Source: Bacteroidales bacterium
GTDB lineage: Bacteria > Bacteroidota > Bacteroidia > Bacteroidales > FEN-979
Assembly (NCBI GenBank): GCA_030681475.1
Contig: JAUXWT010000057.1
Coordinates: 36,729-100,728 of the forward strand
DNA length: 64,000 nt
Direction: 5' to 3'
Part shown: one piece after another, positions 35,192-43,365 of the stretch
How the letters are laid out: each line of letters opens with the position of its first letter
Numbering within the stretch: the first letter of the stretch is position 1
Made by a program: the position numbers and the translations under genes
The notes under the pieces: generated by a model
Told to the model about the DNA's origin: nothing
Database searches by the model: none
Seen by the model: the letters and a program-made list of their open reading frames with translations, nothing else

Positions 35192-36169
35192 TCAGACTAA
35201 CATGCTACATCCCCGTGATTCAGAAGCATCAAACCGGCCCAGGACTTCAAATTGCCTGTCAACGTGCATGCGGCCAAGATCCTGGGTGGCGATGAAACAG
35301 CATGAGTTTTTGTTGGCAAGATCGATAATATTGATGCCGCCGGTAACTCCTGAATCCACATAACACAACGGGTCATTGGTATCCCTTATCATTACCTTCA
35401 TCCAGGGAGGAGTCGTGAAACGCCCTTCGCCTGTCGACCATGCCTGCGACAACAATTCGGTCATGCCATATTCTGAATGGATCTTATCAACACCAAAGGC
35501 CGGACAAAGCAACGAATGCAATTCGTCCCGGGTGATTTCTGTCCGATGTCCTTTCATGCCGCCGGTTTCGATCACAACGAGCGGCCTGTAATCTCCGGGA
35601 TAGTTGTTTGCAAAATCCACGAGTGCATAGGTAAGGCCGATCAATACTACCTTTTTATTCGCTGCGCGTTGTTGTCGCAACCGGGCGCTTAATCCGGAAT
35701 GGCTGGCCATGAAAAACCCATTTTCCGGACTACTGCTGAGATCCATCAACTTATCGATCATATATACCAGCGATGAATCGGGGGCTTGTTCCGGTGTTGG
35801 TGTCAGCGCTAAAAACTGAATATCTTTCGTTTCACCATAATGCCTTTCAAACCCCTTGATAAACGACCGGCGATAAATGGTGAGGTCGGTTACCAGGTGG
35901 CGGCTTCTTGTCATTCCCGTAGTACCGCTGCTGAGAAAAATGGCCTGGGCAGGAAAATTGCCGCATACCACATTGTGAGTTTTAAAGAATTCGATGGGGA
36001 GGAAAGGAATGTCTTCCACCTTGCCAACATCTTCAGGGGTTATATTCAGGGCATCAACGAATGCCTGGTAAACCGGATTCTGACTGTATTGATACCTGAA
36101 TAATTCCAGCGCACATGTTGAAAATTCCAGATCGGAAGAAATTTCAAATATTTTTTCTGCTAAAGCCAT
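35192..36169 (-). CDS. LuxE-like acyl-protein synthetase / adenylating enzyme
   Basis: 325 residues of the LuxE/PaaK-related ANL group. The adenylate-binding motif is FLSSGTTGMTRSRH; TEYGMTELLSQAWS is the second core motif. The C-terminal lid is short. LuxE proteins activate fatty acids as acyl-AMP. In Bacteroidota similar genes occur without luciferase, so the acyl acceptor is unknown. It is divergent from the lipoprotein gene. Confidence 0.85.
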   Translation of the reverse strand: MALAEKIFEISSDLEFSTCALELFRYQYSQNPVYQAFVDALNITPEDVGKVEDIPFLPIEFFKTHNVVCGNFPAQAIFLSSGTTGMTRSRHLVTDLTIYRRSFIKGFERHYGETKDIQFLALTPTPEQAPDSSLVYMIDKLMDLSSSPENGFFMASHSGLSARLRQQRAANKKVVLIGLTYALVDFANNYPGDYRPLVVIETGGMKGHRTEITRDELHSLLCPAFGVDKIHSEYGMTELLSQAWSTGEGRFTTPPWMKVMIRDTNDPLCYVDSGVTGGINIIDLANKNSCCFIATQDLGRMHVDRQFEVLGRFDASESRGCSMLV

Positions 36170-36279
36170 CTGATATAATTATCCAACGATCAATTTCACC
36201 TGTTTCAACGTTCACCATTCCACTTTTTTTGTACTTTTACGGTCGGCTAAGGTAATAAATTTACGTTGACCCTTTCAGG

Positions 36280-36801
36280 ATGTTATACAGGAAAATAAAT
36301 GGCTTCCGAAATTGCCTGATCATTGCACTGATCACTGGTATGCTGCTTTCCTCATGCATGAAGAAAGAGGTCTTTCCGGATATTCCTGAAATCGCATTCC
36401 AGAATTTTACCCTCGAGTTTGATACAGGCATTTATGCAAAACGTGGTTTTCTCACCATTTCGTTTAAAGACGGAAATGGAGACATCGGTCTTCGTCCTGA
36501 TCAAAAATCGCCCCCCTTTGATACCGGAAGCATCTATTACTACAATTTTATCATTGACTATTTCGAAAAGCAAAATGGCAATTTTGTAAAAATTGACTTA
36601 ACCCCGCCTTACAATGCACGGATTCCTTATCTCACCCCCGACGACCCCAATAAGGCCATCAAAGGAATCATTGTTGATACCCTGATCTTAAACCCATTGC
36701 CTTTGCATGATACCGTAAAATTTAAATTTTTCATTTACGACCGGGCCTTGAATAAAAGTAATATGGATTCAACCCCACCGATCATTTTACGGAGGCGTTG
36801 A
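36280..36801 (+). CDS. lipoprotein of unknown function
   Basis: 173 residues with a signal and lipobox (ITGMLLSSC). The mature part is beta-rich (LEFDTGIYAKRGFLTISFKDGNGDIGLRPDQ), a pattern seen in many Bacteroidota lipoproteins. It is 6 bases upstream of mrdA and may belong to the elongasome operon. Confidence 0.8.
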   Translation: MLYRKINGFRNCLIIALITGMLLSSCMKKEVFPDIPEIAFQNFTLEFDTGIYAKRGFLTISFKDGNGDIGLRPDQKSPPFDTGSIYYYNFIIDYFEKQNGNFVKIDLTPPYNARIPYLTPDDPNKAIKGIIVDTLILNPLPLHDTVKFKFFIYDRALNKSNMDSTPPIILRRR

Positions 36802-36807
36802 GGGTAA

Positions 36808-38670
36808 ATGAAACGGATTTACGCTGACCGGAAATACATCATCATCGGGTTTTTCCTGCTGATTGGCCTGCTTTACCTTGCCCGCCTTTTCTATGTACAG
36901 ATCCTGGTGGATAAATATATCCTTTCGGCCAACAACAATGTTTTGCGTTACGTTACCCAATATCCTGCCCGTGGACTGGTGTTTGACCGCTACGGCAAAC
37001 TACTTGTTTATAACGAGGCTGCCTATGACCTGATGGTCATCCCCCGGCAGGTAAAAAACCCTGACACATCGGTGCTGTGCAATTTGATTGGCATTTCAAA
37101 AAAGGAGTTTGTCAACCGGTTGCAGAAGGCCAGAAACTATTCACCATATCGTCCTTCTATTTTTGAAGCCCAGATTACCCGTGACAATTACGGGTTTCTC
37201 GAAGAAAAACTATTTCTTTTCCAGGGATTTTATGTACAACCCCGCACACTGCGAAAATACACCTATCCGGTTGCGGCTCACACTTTCGGATACATCGGTG
37301 AAGCCGGTCCGGATGTGATTGAGAAGAATCCTTATTACCGGGCGGGTGATTACATCGGGATTAACGGTATTGAGAAATCATACGAAGAGATACTGCGGGG
37401 GAAAAAGGGTATGAAAATACGCGTATTCGATGTGCTGAACCGTGACAAAGGAAGTTTTCGCGATGGAAAATATGACACCACTTCCGTAGCCGGGACTGAC
37501 CTGTATTCTTCGCTGGATGCGGAGTTACAGGAATACGGCGAGCTCCTGATGACCAACAAGAAGGGCAGTATTGTGGCTATTGAACCGCAGACCGGAGAGA
37601 TCCTCTGCGTTGTTACCAGTCCATCGTACGATCCTAATCTGCTTGCAGGCAACATTCGGAAAAAGAACTACACGAAACTGCTACAGGACACTGTATTTGT
37701 ACCGTTGTTCAACCGTGCGCTGATGGCCATTTATCCGCCGGGTTCGACTTTCAAATTAGTTGATGCACTGGTGGGTCAACAGGAGGGTGTACTTTTCCCT
37801 GAAACACGATATGGTTGCCCCGGCGGATTTCCGTTGGGCAATGGCAAAATGGTCGGGTGCCATCCCCACCCATCCCCACTTGACCTGAACGGCGCCATTC
37901 AGGTTTCATGCAACACCTATTTCTGCAGGGTATTCAAAACGATCATCGAAAAAAAAACGTATGGAAATACCCGCCAGGCCTATGAAAACTGGCGTAAAGA
38001 GGTAATGAGTTTCGGTTTGGGGAAAAAACTGGGCATCGACATCCCCGGCGAACTCAACGGGAATATTCCTACCCCGGCATACTACGACAGGTATCATGGT
38101 GTCAACCGGTGGCGCGCCATGACGATTATTTCGCTGGCCATAGGCCAGGGGGAGATCGGGATCACTCCAATACAGTTAGCCAACCTGTCGGCCCTGATCT
38201 CAAACCGGGGTTGGTTTTATACTCCGCACCTGATCCGGGCTATCGGCAAAACAGACAGTCTGAATAAAGCTTTCGGCACAAAACATAAAGCGTTGGTTGA
38301 TGAGCGATACTTCGACGTAGTGATTGAAGGGATGGCAAATGTCGTCACCGGAGGCACCGGGGTAATTGCCAGAATAGATTCAATCACCGTGGGTGGAAAA
38401 ACAGGGACTGCGCAGAATCCGCACGGAAAAAACCATTCGATCTTTCTTGCTTTTGCCCCTGTACAAAACACCAGGATCGCGGTTTCGGTCGTGGTTGAAA
38501 ATTCGGGTTACGGGTCTGCATGGGCTGCGCCTATTGCAAGTCTGATAATTGAGAAGTATCTGAACCGTTCAGTCAAACGCAAGGATCTTGAAGAGCGGAT
38601 GATCAACGGAAATCTGATAAACGGAAAACTTGAAAATGAGGGACGACAAGGGAATATTTTACCGGATTGA
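36808..38670 (+). CDS. mrdA: penicillin-binding protein 2
   Basis: 620 residues. N-terminal anchor (KYIIIGFFLLIGLLYLARLFYV), dimerisation domain, then transpeptidase motifs: SxxK as PPGSTFKLVDA (Ser313), SxN as VSCNTYFC (Ser367) and KTG as GGKTGTAQNPHG. It cross-links peptidoglycan in cell elongation. It overlaps rodA by 35 bases, consistent with a stoichiometric PBP2-RodA pair. Confidence 0.96.
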   Translation: MKRIYADRKYIIIGFFLLIGLLYLARLFYVQILVDKYILSANNNVLRYVTQYPARGLVFDRYGKLLVYNEAAYDLMVIPRQVKNPDTSVLCNLIGISKKEFVNRLQKARNYSPYRPSIFEAQITRDNYGFLEEKLFLFQGFYVQPRTLRKYTYPVAAHTFGYIGEAGPDVIEKNPYYRAGDYIGINGIEKSYEEILRGKKGMKIRVFDVLNRDKGSFRDGKYDTTSVAGTDLYSSLDAELQEYGELLMTNKKGSIVAIEPQTGEILCVVTSPSYDPNLLAGNIRKKNYTKLLQDTVFVPLFNRALMAIYPPGSTFKLVDALVGQQEGVLFPETRYGCPGGFPLGNGKMVGCHPHPSPLDLNGAIQVSCNTYFCRVFKTIIEKKTYGNTRQAYENWRKEVMSFGLGKKLGIDIPGELNGNIPTPAYYDRYHGVNRWRAMTIISLAIGQGEIGITPIQLANLSALISNRGWFYTPHLIRAIGKTDSLNKAFGTKHKALVDERYFDVVIEGMANVVTGGTGVIARIDSITVGGKTGTAQNPHGKNHSIFLAFAPVQNTRIAVSVVVENSGYGSAWAAPIASLIIEKYLNRSVKRKDLEERMINGNLINGKLENEGRQGNILPD

Positions 38671-39895
38671 TTGGGTACTGGTTGGGCTCTATCTGGCGCT
38701 GGTCTTCATTGGCTGGCTGAACATCTATGCCTCAGTGTACAATGAAACCCACAACCACATTCTGGATCTTTCTCAAAAATACGGTAAGCAACTGATCTTC
38801 ATTATTGCTGCTTTGTTCCTGGCCCTGGGGATATTGATCATCGATCCGAAGTTTTTCTCACAGTTTGCCTGGTTCATCTATGGTTTTTTCTTATTCCTGC
38901 TGGTACTCGTGATCTTTTCAGGACGGGAAATTTCCGGATCAAGGGGATGGTTTGCCATTGGCGGGTTCGGCATTCAGCCTGCAGAATTTGCCAAGATGGC
39001 TACGGTATTGGCGCTTGCAAAGTACCTGAGCGCCCTGGATGTCAGCATTGCCAGATTCCGCAGCCTGGTGATTGCCTCTGCCATTATCCTTATTCCCGCA
39101 GTGATTGTTCTCTTGCAGCATGATACAGGATCGGCCATCGTATTCCTGACCCTGGTAATCGTGCTGTACCGTGCCGGATTGACCGGATTCATTCCACTGG
39201 CATTTATCTTGTTTCCTATACTTGGCGTTCTTGCGCTCGTGCTGCCCAAACTCATGATGGCAGGTGTTTTGCTCGTCGCAGCAGGTATTTTTTATCTTTT
39301 CAGCAACAAGAGATTTCACTCTGTCGTTTTGATCAGCCTGGTATTTCTTGGTTCGGTCGGATTTGTGTTTTCCGTAGATTACAGCGTGAACCATATCCTG
39401 CAGCCCCACCAGCGTAACCGCATCCATGTATTGCTGGGACAAGACATTGACCTGAAGGGCGCAGGATACAATGTTAACCAGTCACTTATCGCCATCGGAT
39501 CGGGCAGATTTTTCGGAAAAGGATTTTTACAAGGAACTCAAACGAAATACAACTTCGTTCCTGAGCAGAGCACCGATTTTATATTTTGTACCATCGGTGA
39601 AGAGTGGGGTTTCGTTGGTTCGGCCTTATTGTTGTTATTATACCTGGGGCTTTTTACCCGAATCATTTTAAGGGCTGAACGACAAAGATCGCGTTTCAGC
39701 CGTTTTTACGGTTATGGCCTGGCCTCGATCCTTTTTTTCCACTTTGCCATAAACACCGGGATGACCCTCGGGCTGGTTCCGGTCATTGGTATTCCACTGC
39801 CTTTTATCAGTTATGGCGGCTCATCGCTGTGGGCCTTTACCATTTTATTCTTTATCTTTATCCGCCAGGATTCATACCGTTATGATCTTGTATGA
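38636..39895 (+). CDS. rodA: SEDS glycosyltransferase RodA
   Basis: About 419 residues from the ATG at 38636 (the track TTG at 38630 is two codons earlier). Ten membrane helices; SRGWFAIGGFGIQPAEFAKM and LPFISYGGSSLW are SEDS signatures. It polymerises glycan strands with PBP2. Confidence 0.96.
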   Translation: MRDDKGIFYRIDWVLVGLYLALVFIGWLNIYASVYNETHNHILDLSQKYGKQLIFIIAALFLALGILIIDPKFFSQFAWFIYGFFLFLLVLVIFSGREISGSRGWFAIGGFGIQPAEFAKMATVLALAKYLSALDVSIARFRSLVIASAIILIPAVIVLLQHDTGSAIVFLTLVIVLYRAGLTGFIPLAFILFPILGVLALVLPKLMMAGVLLVAAGIFYLFSNKRFHSVVLISLVFLGSVGFVFSVDYSVNHILQPHQRNRIHVLLGQDIDLKGAGYNVNQSLIAIGSGRFFGKGFLQGTQTKYNFVPEQSTDFIFCTIGEEWGFVGSALLLLLYLGLFTRIILRAERQRSRFSRFYGYGLASILFFHFAINTGMTLGLVPVIGIPLPFISYGGSSLWAFTILFFIFIRQDSYRYDLV

Positions 39896-39904
39896 AACAC
39901 AGAC

Positions 39905-40504
39905 GTGAAGGAGAAATCATTATCACCGGCACGAACCTTACATGTAAAAAACATGGTATGCAGTTGCTGCATTCACTTGTTGCGGAAAGAGTTATCAACA
40001 GACGGGGTTGATATCCAGGAGATAAAAATGGGGATGATTGTTCTTTCCATTGACCGGCAGAAAACAAGCTGGAAAAAGATAGAGCGTATCCTGGGAAGTT
40101 ATGGGTTTGAGATTATCCGTGACAAGGAAAAGATGCTTGTGGATCAGATCAAACAAGCCGTGATCGATCTGGTTCATAACTCCACATTCAATGCGATGGT
40201 ACGCAATTCCGATTACCTCGTGGAGCGGTTCGGGATGTCGTACCCTTATATTTCCTCGCTGTTTTCAAAAAAAGAGAACATCACCCTGGAGAAGTTTATC
40301 ATCCTCCATAAAATTGAGAAAGTTAAAGAACTCATTGAATATGGCGAACTCACACTCAGCGAGATCGCCTATATGATGGGTTACAGCAGCGTCCAATACC
40401 TTTCCACGCAATTCAAATCGGTAACCGGACTTTCTGTGACCGAGTTTAAGGTAACACCGGATAACAGACGCTCTGGTCTGGACAAGGTAATTGACGGTGA
40501 ATGA
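39905..40504 (+). CDS. AraC-type regulator with N-terminal HMA-like domain
   Basis: 199 residues from a GTG. Residues ~10-75 look like a heavy-metal-associated ferredoxin fold: VKNMVCSCCIHLLRKEL with a CSCC thiol motif, then VDIQEIKMGMIVLS. Residues ~100-190 are an AraC HTH (MSYPYISSLFSKKENITLEKFI, LSEIAYMMGYSSVQYLSTQFKSVTG). The fusion suggests a metal-responsive transcription factor. It is 9 bases after rodA and 131 bases before the PqqD operon, a possible target. Confidence 0.85.
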   Translation: MKEKSLSPARTLHVKNMVCSCCIHLLRKELSTDGVDIQEIKMGMIVLSIDRQKTSWKKIERILGSYGFEIIRDKEKMLVDQIKQAVIDLVHNSTFNAMVRNSDYLVERFGMSYPYISSLFSKKENITLEKFIILHKIEKVKELIEYGELTLSEIAYMMGYSSVQYLSTQFKSVTGLSVTEFKVTPDNRRSGLDKVIDGE

Positions 40505-40598
40505 TTATACGGATATGATCATCATATAATTTCATACATTGTTTCTGGAATATTGTAACATCTGGGAATGTAGATATATGTAATATTGCATGATAAAA

Positions 40599-40620
40599 GA
40601 GCCGCACTGCGGTGCGGCTC
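40599..40620 (+). promoter_or_regulatory. perfect 9-bp hairpin in the leader of the PqqD operon
   Basis: GAGCCGCAC-TGCG-GTGCGGCTC, 15 bases before the ATG at 40635. No T-run follows, so it is not a classical terminator. It could block initiation or be a transcript-stability element. Confidence 0.5.
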
Positions 40621-40634
40621 CAACACACTGAAAC

Positions 40635-40895
40635 ATGAAACTACGAAAAAATGTTGCTGTAAGTGAGGTCGGTCTGATTTTCAACCCGGTTACCGGTGAG
40701 TCCTTTTCGGTGAACCCTATTGGCGTGGAGATCCTCGAACTTATCCGGGAGGAGAAGGACCAGAACCAGATCATGCAGGTTCTTCTGGAAAAATATAGTA
40801 CCGACCAGGCTACGCTTGAGAATGATTACGCCGATTTCATTGACATCCTGAATCATCACCATCTCATTGAAATCCATGAAGAAACGAAAGATTAA
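40635..40895 (+). CDS. PqqD-like (RRE fold) protein
   Basis: 86 residues. GLIFNPVTGESFSVNPIGVEILELI and TLENDYADFIDILNHHHLIEI follow the PqqD pattern (a small winged-helix-like domain that presents RiPP precursor peptides to modifying enzymes). No radical SAM gene and no obvious precursor peptide was seen nearby. It overlaps the ATP-grasp gene by 20 bp, so the two are coupled and PqqD may serve the ATP-grasp enzyme. Confidence 0.75.
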   Translation: MKLRKNVAVSEVGLIFNPVTGESFSVNPIGVEILELIREEKDQNQIMQVLLEKYSTDQATLENDYADFIDILNHHHLIEIHEETKD

Positions 40896-41922
40896 CATCG
40901 GCGTCACCGGGTTGAATGCCATTGACTCGCCGGGGCCCGGGGTTTCGGTGATCAGGGCGCTGCGCGAAGCCGTTTCTTTTGATGTCAGGATCATCGGACT
41001 TTCTTACGAATCCCTCGAACCCGGCATCTACATGCACGACCTGGTTGACCGGACTTATTCAATCCCCTATCCCGCAGGAGGAGCAGATTTGCTGATGGCA
41101 CGCCTGGAATATATCCATGAAAAGGAAAAGCTCGATGTGATCATCCCGAACTTCGATGCTGAGTTATACCCACTTATCAAACTGGAACCGAAACTCAAGG
41201 CCCTGGGAATTCATATGTTCCTTCCGACATTGACTCAGTTTGAAGAGCGGCAAAAAGTAAACCTCAATGATTTTGGAAAGAAATACAACATCAGTGTTCC
41301 AAAAAGCAAGGTGATCTATGACCTGAATACTGTTCACAGTCTTCCTTCAGAATTTTCATTCCCAATGATCGTAAAGGGGAAATTCTATGATGCCTCGATT
41401 GCGTACAGCATAGAACAAGTGAAGACCTTTTTCAACAAGATCAGCGCAAAGTGGGGACTTCCGATCATTATCCAGGAGTTCATCCACGGTGCCGAATTCA
41501 ATGTGACCGGTCTGGGAGATGGTAATGGCAACACCATCGCGGCGGTTCCGATGCGCAAACAATACATTACCGACAAAGGCAAGGCATGGGGCGGCATTTC
41601 AATTTCCGACGAGAAGATGCTGGACATGACCCGGAAATTTCTGAGAAACACAAAATGGCGTGGCGGTTTTGAACTCGAACTGATGAAAAATAAAGATGGC
41701 GAGCTTTACCTGCTTGAAATCAACCCCCGGCTGCCGGCATGGATCTATCTCTCCGTAGGTGTGGGACAGAATATCCCGGAAGCATTGGTCAACATGGCCA
41801 TGGGAGAAACGGTAACACCATTTGTTACCTATGATGTGGGCAAGATGTTTATCCGCTATGCCTGGGATATGATCGTTGACAGAGAGGAGTTTGAACAGAT
41901 CAGCATGTACGGAGAACTCTAA
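40876..41922 (+). CDS. ATP-grasp ligase
   Basis: About 348 residues from the ATG at 40876. A pre-ATP-grasp Rossmann part (KINIGVTGLNAIDSPGPGVSVI) precedes the grasp domain: FPMIVKGKFYDA (Lys), IIIQEFIHGAEFNVTG (hinge and Glu) and YLLEINPRLPAWIYLS (Mg-binding Glu/Asn). It forms an amide or thioester through an acyl phosphate. Substrate unknown; carbamoyl-phosphate-synthase-like enzymes and peptide ligases share the fold. It is overlapped by PqqD and followed after a GAATAAC repeat by a PLP decarboxylase. Confidence 0.88.
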   Translation: MKKRKINIGVTGLNAIDSPGPGVSVIRALREAVSFDVRIIGLSYESLEPGIYMHDLVDRTYSIPYPAGGADLLMARLEYIHEKEKLDVIIPNFDAELYPLIKLEPKLKALGIHMFLPTLTQFEERQKVNLNDFGKKYNISVPKSKVIYDLNTVHSLPSEFSFPMIVKGKFYDASIAYSIEQVKTFFNKISAKWGLPIIIQEFIHGAEFNVTGLGDGNGNTIAAVPMRKQYITDKGKAWGGISISDEKMLDMTRKFLRNTKWRGGFELELMKNKDGELYLLEINPRLPAWIYLSVGVGQNIPEALVNMAMGETVTPFVTYDVGKMFIRYAWDMIVDREEFEQISMYGEL

Positions 41923-41963
41923 CGAATATCGAATAACGAATATTGAATAACGAATAACGAATT
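41921..41963 (+). repeat. degenerate GAATAAC/GAATATC repeats
   Basis: About six heptamer-like units (CGAATATCGAATAACGAATA...) directly after the ATP-grasp stop. The stop TAA overlaps the array edge, as at other arrays in the window. Confidence 0.8.
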
Positions 41964-41989
41964 CAAGGGTGCAAAATTAACTAAACCAT

Positions 41990-43348
41990 ATGAGTAAGAT
42001 GAGATATGAACGACCGGCGATCAAGAAACTTGAAACCGGCTTGCCGAACAAATTCGGGATGAGAACAGAATATGAACCAACGACCCATATCGACGGCGTT
42101 GCCGTGAATGACCTGGTGAAGCAATATGGATCGCCCCTGTTTGTCATTTCTGAAAGAATTATCCGAAGCACCATCAAAAGGGCCAGAAAAGCATTTGAAA
42201 CGCGCTATCCGAAGGTTCAGTTTGCGTGGTCTTACAAGACCAATTACCTGAATGCCGTTTGCAGCATTTTTCATCAGGAGGGATCATGGGCAGAGGTTGT
42301 TTCCGGGTTTGAATATGACAAGGCCATCAGCCTGGGGGTGGATGGAAAAAAAATCATTTTCAACGGGCCGGAAAAGAGCGTTGAAGACCTTACCAAGGCA
42401 ATAAAAAACGACTCCCTGATCCATATTGACCACCTGGATGAGCTTTATACCATTTCGGAACTTGCAGAAAAACACAAATCCCATCCACGAGTTGCCATCA
42501 GGGTTAACATGGACACGGGCGTATATCCGATGTGGGACCGGTTCGGATTCAATTATGAAAATGGTCAGGCGTGGGATGCGATCAACAAGGTGATGCATTC
42601 TGAAAGAATGGAACTGGTAGGGCTTCACTGTCACATCGGTACATTTATGCTGTCGCCTTATGCCTATGGTATCGCCGCATCAAAACTGGCTGAACTCGCA
42701 CTGGCCGTGGAACAGAAATTTAAGCATGAAATCAGGTACATTGACCTTGGGGGTGGGTTTGCATCAAAGAACACCCTGAAGGGCGCTTACCTTCCCGGAA
42801 TCGACACCAACCCGACTTTCGATGATTTTGCCGAAGCCATCTCCACAGCGCTGCTCAACAGTAATTTCAAACAGGACAAACTGCCCCTGCTCATCCTGGA
42901 AACAGGCCGTGCCCTTATTGACGATGCCGGATACCTTCTAGGATCAGTGATCTCCAACAAACGGTCAAGTACAGGCCGCCGCAATACCATCCTTGATGTC
43001 GGCGTTAATATCCTGTTCACTTCATTCTGGTATGATCATAAAATAACTCCTGCACAGTCGTTCTCACAATATTCGGAAGACACCTGTGTATATGGGCCAT
43101 TATGCATGAACATAGATGTGATCCGCGAAAGCACAAATTTACCGCTGCTTAACCGGGGCGACCATGTTGTCATTCACAGTGTGGGCGCATATAATATGAC
43201 CCAGTGGATGCAGTTCATTTCCCTGCGGCCCAATGTAGTGCTTATTGATCCGGAAGAAAAAACGCATGTGATCAGGCTCCGGGAGACACTTGACAACATG
43301 AACAGCATGGAGAAAGTTCCGGCACATCTTGAGAAGTTCAGTATTTAA
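41990..43348 (+). CDS. fold-III PLP decarboxylase, LysA/diaminopimelate-decarboxylase-like
   Basis: 452 residues. PLP-binding Lys83 is in FAWSYKTNYL, and the barrel has VGLHCHIGTF and YIDLGGGFAS. The C-terminal catalytic Cys appears in DTCVYGPLCMNID. It most resembles diaminopimelate, carboxynorspermidine or other D-/meso-amino-acid decarboxylases of family IV; which substrate is not clear. A biosynthetic lysA would normally stand with lysine genes; here it stands with ATP-grasp and M23 genes, suggesting a specialised amino acid or amine product. Confidence 0.85.
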   Translation: MSKMRYERPAIKKLETGLPNKFGMRTEYEPTTHIDGVAVNDLVKQYGSPLFVISERIIRSTIKRARKAFETRYPKVQFAWSYKTNYLNAVCSIFHQEGSWAEVVSGFEYDKAISLGVDGKKIIFNGPEKSVEDLTKAIKNDSLIHIDHLDELYTISELAEKHKSHPRVAIRVNMDTGVYPMWDRFGFNYENGQAWDAINKVMHSERMELVGLHCHIGTFMLSPYAYGIAASKLAELALAVEQKFKHEIRYIDLGGGFASKNTLKGAYLPGIDTNPTFDDFAEAISTALLNSNFKQDKLPLLILETGRALIDDAGYLLGSVISNKRSSTGRRNTILDVGVNILFTSFWYDHKITPAQSFSQYSEDTCVYGPLCMNIDVIRESTNLPLLNRGDHVVIHSVGAYNMTQWMQFISLRPNVVLIDPEEKTHVIRLRETLDNMNSMEKVPAHLEKFSI

Positions 43349-43365
43349 TTTGAGGATTTGAAAAT

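Noticed and set aside
40446-40774. Antisense ORFs near the PqqD gene as RiPP precursor
   Set aside because: They are on the opposite strand, overlap coding sequence and lack leader/core features; no precursor peptide could be supported.
41990-43348. Housekeeping lysA
   Set aside because: Context and the C-terminal motif allow a DapDC-like fold but not a confident lysine-pathway assignment; named only as LysA-like.
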